Assembly (NCBI GenBank): GCA_016735415.1
Contig: JAERRP010000313.1
Span: forward strand, 1 to 6,283
Direction: 5' to 3'
Length of the DNA stretch: 6,283 bases
Origin: Desulfobacterales bacterium
GTDB lineage: Bacteria > Desulfobacterota > Desulfobacteria > Desulfobacterales > UBA5852
Part shown: piece by piece, positions 5,556 through 6,283 of the stretch
Numbering within the stretch: position 1 is the stretch's first letter
Layout: each line of letters starts with the position of its first letter
The notes under the pieces: model-generated
Seen by the model: only the letters and a program-made list of their open reading frames with translations
The model's database searches: none
What the model was told of the DNA's origin: nothing
Position numbers and translations under genes: made by a program

Positions 5556-5651
5556 CTAAAAAGCGCCCGGACCATTAACAGGTGTCCATTCAGAAATGGT
5601 CTTTTTTTGTTCTGATCGGCCGGTCGTAGCGGGTTTCCGCCCGCGGCCCAC
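5556..5651 (-). CDS. Possible 31-residue small ORF, GTG start, unknown
   Basis: A GTG at 5651 opens 31 codons ending with TAG at 5556. It sits between the DUF493 stop (5699) and the LysE start (5492) on the same strand. AGAGGA lies six bases before the GTG (5658-5663), an ideal Shine-Dalgarno position, within the larger GGAGAGGA. The peptide is hydrophilic and basic at first, beginning GRGRKPATTGRSEQKK after the start residue. It ends TISEWTPVNGPGAF, with no membrane segment. I recognise no family. It could be a real small protein or a chance ORF in an intergenic region; only the ribosome site and the position support it. Confidence 0.3.
   Translation of the reverse strand: MGRGRKPATTGRSEQKKTISEWTPVNGPGAF
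5570..5608 (+). terminator. Hairpin followed by T7, terminator-like on the plus strand
   Basis: GACCATT (5570-5576) can pair with AATGGTC (5595-5601). A second copy of CCATT (5586-5590) can pair instead with the same AATGG through a four-base CAGA loop. Seven T residues follow (5602-5608). The form suits an intrinsic terminator for plus-strand transcription, but no plus-strand gene lies upstream in the window. On the minus strand the T-run reads as A and lies inside the small ORF at 5556-5651. It may block antisense transcription, or be chance. Confidence 0.25.
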
Positions 5652-5698
5652 AGGAATTCCTCTCCAATTGTTTTTGCAGGTCGGATCCGGGCCGGGGC

Positions 5699-5947
5699 TT
5701 ACAGAATCATCTTGATGGCCGGCGTTTTTTTCAGACGGGCAAAAAGGCGGTTGTGTTCGTCTGCGCTGGCCACTTCGGTGTCGAGATGCAGCGAGACATA
5801 TTTGCGGCTACGGCTTTTTTGGGATGGGGTCAGGCGGTAGGCGCTTCCATCCAGGCATGCCGCCACGCTTGCGCGAACGGCCTTCTCTTCTGTACCGATG
5901 AGGGTAAGAGACCATTGGCAGGGGTAGGTGACGGCGGGTTTATCCAT
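5699..5947 (-). CDS. DUF493 (YbeD-like) domain protein
   Basis: The 82-residue protein is about the usual length of the DUF493/YbeD family. Family features are the N-terminal YPCQWSLTLIG (8-18), the central SRSRKYVSLHLDTEVASADEHNRLFARL (45-72), and the C-terminal KKTPAIKMIL (73-82), corresponding to the conserved P.VKMVL ending. YbeD has an alpha/beta fold similar to ACT-type regulatory domains, so a regulatory or ligand-binding role is possible; the molecular function is unknown. The start at 5947 is supported by GGAGG four bases upstream (5952-5956). The upstream in-frame extension to 6016 lies over a hairpin and lacks family similarity. It is divergent from the plus-strand gene at 6197. 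Confidence 0.83.
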   Translation of the reverse strand: MDKPAVTYPCQWSLTLIGTEEKAVRASVAACLDGSAYRLTPSQKSRSRKYVSLHLDTEVASADEHNRLFARLKKTPAIKMIL

Positions 5948-5967
5948 ACGTCCTCCGGATCTGCTGT

Positions 5968-5987
5968 TGTGCCTCTGCCGAGGCGCA
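5968..5987 (-). promoter_or_regulatory. Hairpin in the leader of the DUF493 gene
   Basis: On the minus strand TGCGCCTC and GAGGCACA flank a four-base GGCA loop. The stem has eight positions with one mismatch. It lies 20 bases before the ATG at 5947 and 11 bases before the Shine-Dalgarno site. It could affect translation or transcript stability. No ligand-binding riboswitch architecture is recognised. Confidence 0.3.
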
Positions 5988-6196
5988 GGCATGATAAAAA
6001 ACTTGCCAAGGTCCAATCCGCTTGTGATATTGACCCGGTCTGGTTGTCGGGTTTTAGCATGGATGCCAGGGTTCCGAAAGGGTCGGATAAAAGGCGCCGC
6101 ATTCCGTGGGATTCACAGGTTTAGCTTGCGAACTTTTTACGAAACCGTCGGGATTGTGACTTTTTTATGAATTCACCAGGTTTTAAGGATGTTGAA
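5988..6196. other. Divergent intergenic region
   Basis: This stretch separates the minus-strand DUF493 leader from the plus-strand gene starting at 6197 and should contain promoters in both directions. It includes AT-rich blocks around 5992-6001 and 6131-6173. I found no hexamer pair with good spacing in either direction, and no other gene. Confidence 0.45.
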
Positions 6197-6283
6197 ATGA
6201 AGAAAGATTTGCCTGTGAGTACGGATGAAAAGCGAGACCGCTTCGCCGCCAAGATGACGGATGTGCTGAATTACGGAGCCCTC
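6197..6283 (+). CDS. N-terminus of a probable SAM-dependent methyltransferase, 3' end beyond window
   Basis: Twenty-nine codons run open to the right edge. AAGGA (6185-6189) lies seven bases before the ATG at 6197. An in-frame ATG at 6167 would add ten residues but has no ribosome site. The segment DRFAAKMTDVLNYGAL resembles the beginning of class I methyltransferases that carry a helical or winged-helix region ahead of the SAM-binding fold, where an F...M..VLN.GAL stretch is typical. The SAM motifs lie outside the window, so the product is a tentative reading of a short piece. Confidence 0.5.
   Translation, partial: MKKDLPVSTDEKRDRFAAKMTDVLNYGAL

Noticed and set aside
1..6283. CRISPR arrays, tRNA genes, insertion sequences, defence or toxin-antitoxin genes
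   Set aside because: No regularly spaced repeats, cloverleaf sequences, transposase-like frames with terminal repeats, or toxin/antitoxin-like pairs were found on reading both strands.

Overview
The window is GC-rich bacterial DNA, tightly packed with genes that nearly all lie on the minus strand and carry clear Shine-Dalgarno sites. The gene content is a SelD-associated-type flavoprotein, a DUF2284 cysteine-rich protein, a DUF493/YbeD-like protein, a Tic20/DUF4870 membrane protein and a free-standing CBM48-like domain. It would fit a sulfate-reducing or related member of Desulfobacterota. That assignment is inferred from gene content and style, not demonstrated. There are no tRNA or rRNA genes, CRISPR arrays, insertion sequences or phage genes.

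Layout from left to right. Positions 1-1186 (-) hold the first 395 codons of an exported TPR-repeat protein that runs off the left edge. Positions 1315-2472 (-) encode an FAD/NAD(P)H oxidoreductase with its own plausible promoter at 2518-2546. Positions 2676-3014 and 3106-3375 (-) encode two small multi-pass membrane proteins, transcribed in the order 3106-3375 then 2676-3014. Positions 3546-3842 (-) encode a 98-residue glycogen-binding-like (CBM48) domain protein. Positions 3843-4196 are the largest stretch without a gene and hold two similar inverted repeats. Positions 4197-4796 and 4848-5492 (-) form a likely two-gene unit of a LysE-type exporter followed by a DUF2284 protein. Positions 5556-5651 (-) hold a possible 31-residue small ORF with a good ribosome binding site. 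Positions 5699-5947 (-) encode a DUF493 protein. From 6197 a plus-strand gene, probably a methyltransferase, runs off the right edge and is divergent from the DUF493 gene.

The genes do not form one recognisable pathway. They look like a run of one- and two-gene transcription units of mostly housekeeping or poorly characterised function. I found no convincing new multi-gene system. The items most worth checking are the small ORF at 5556-5651, the paired inverted repeats at 3945-4007, and the stand-alone carbohydrate-binding-like protein next to them.
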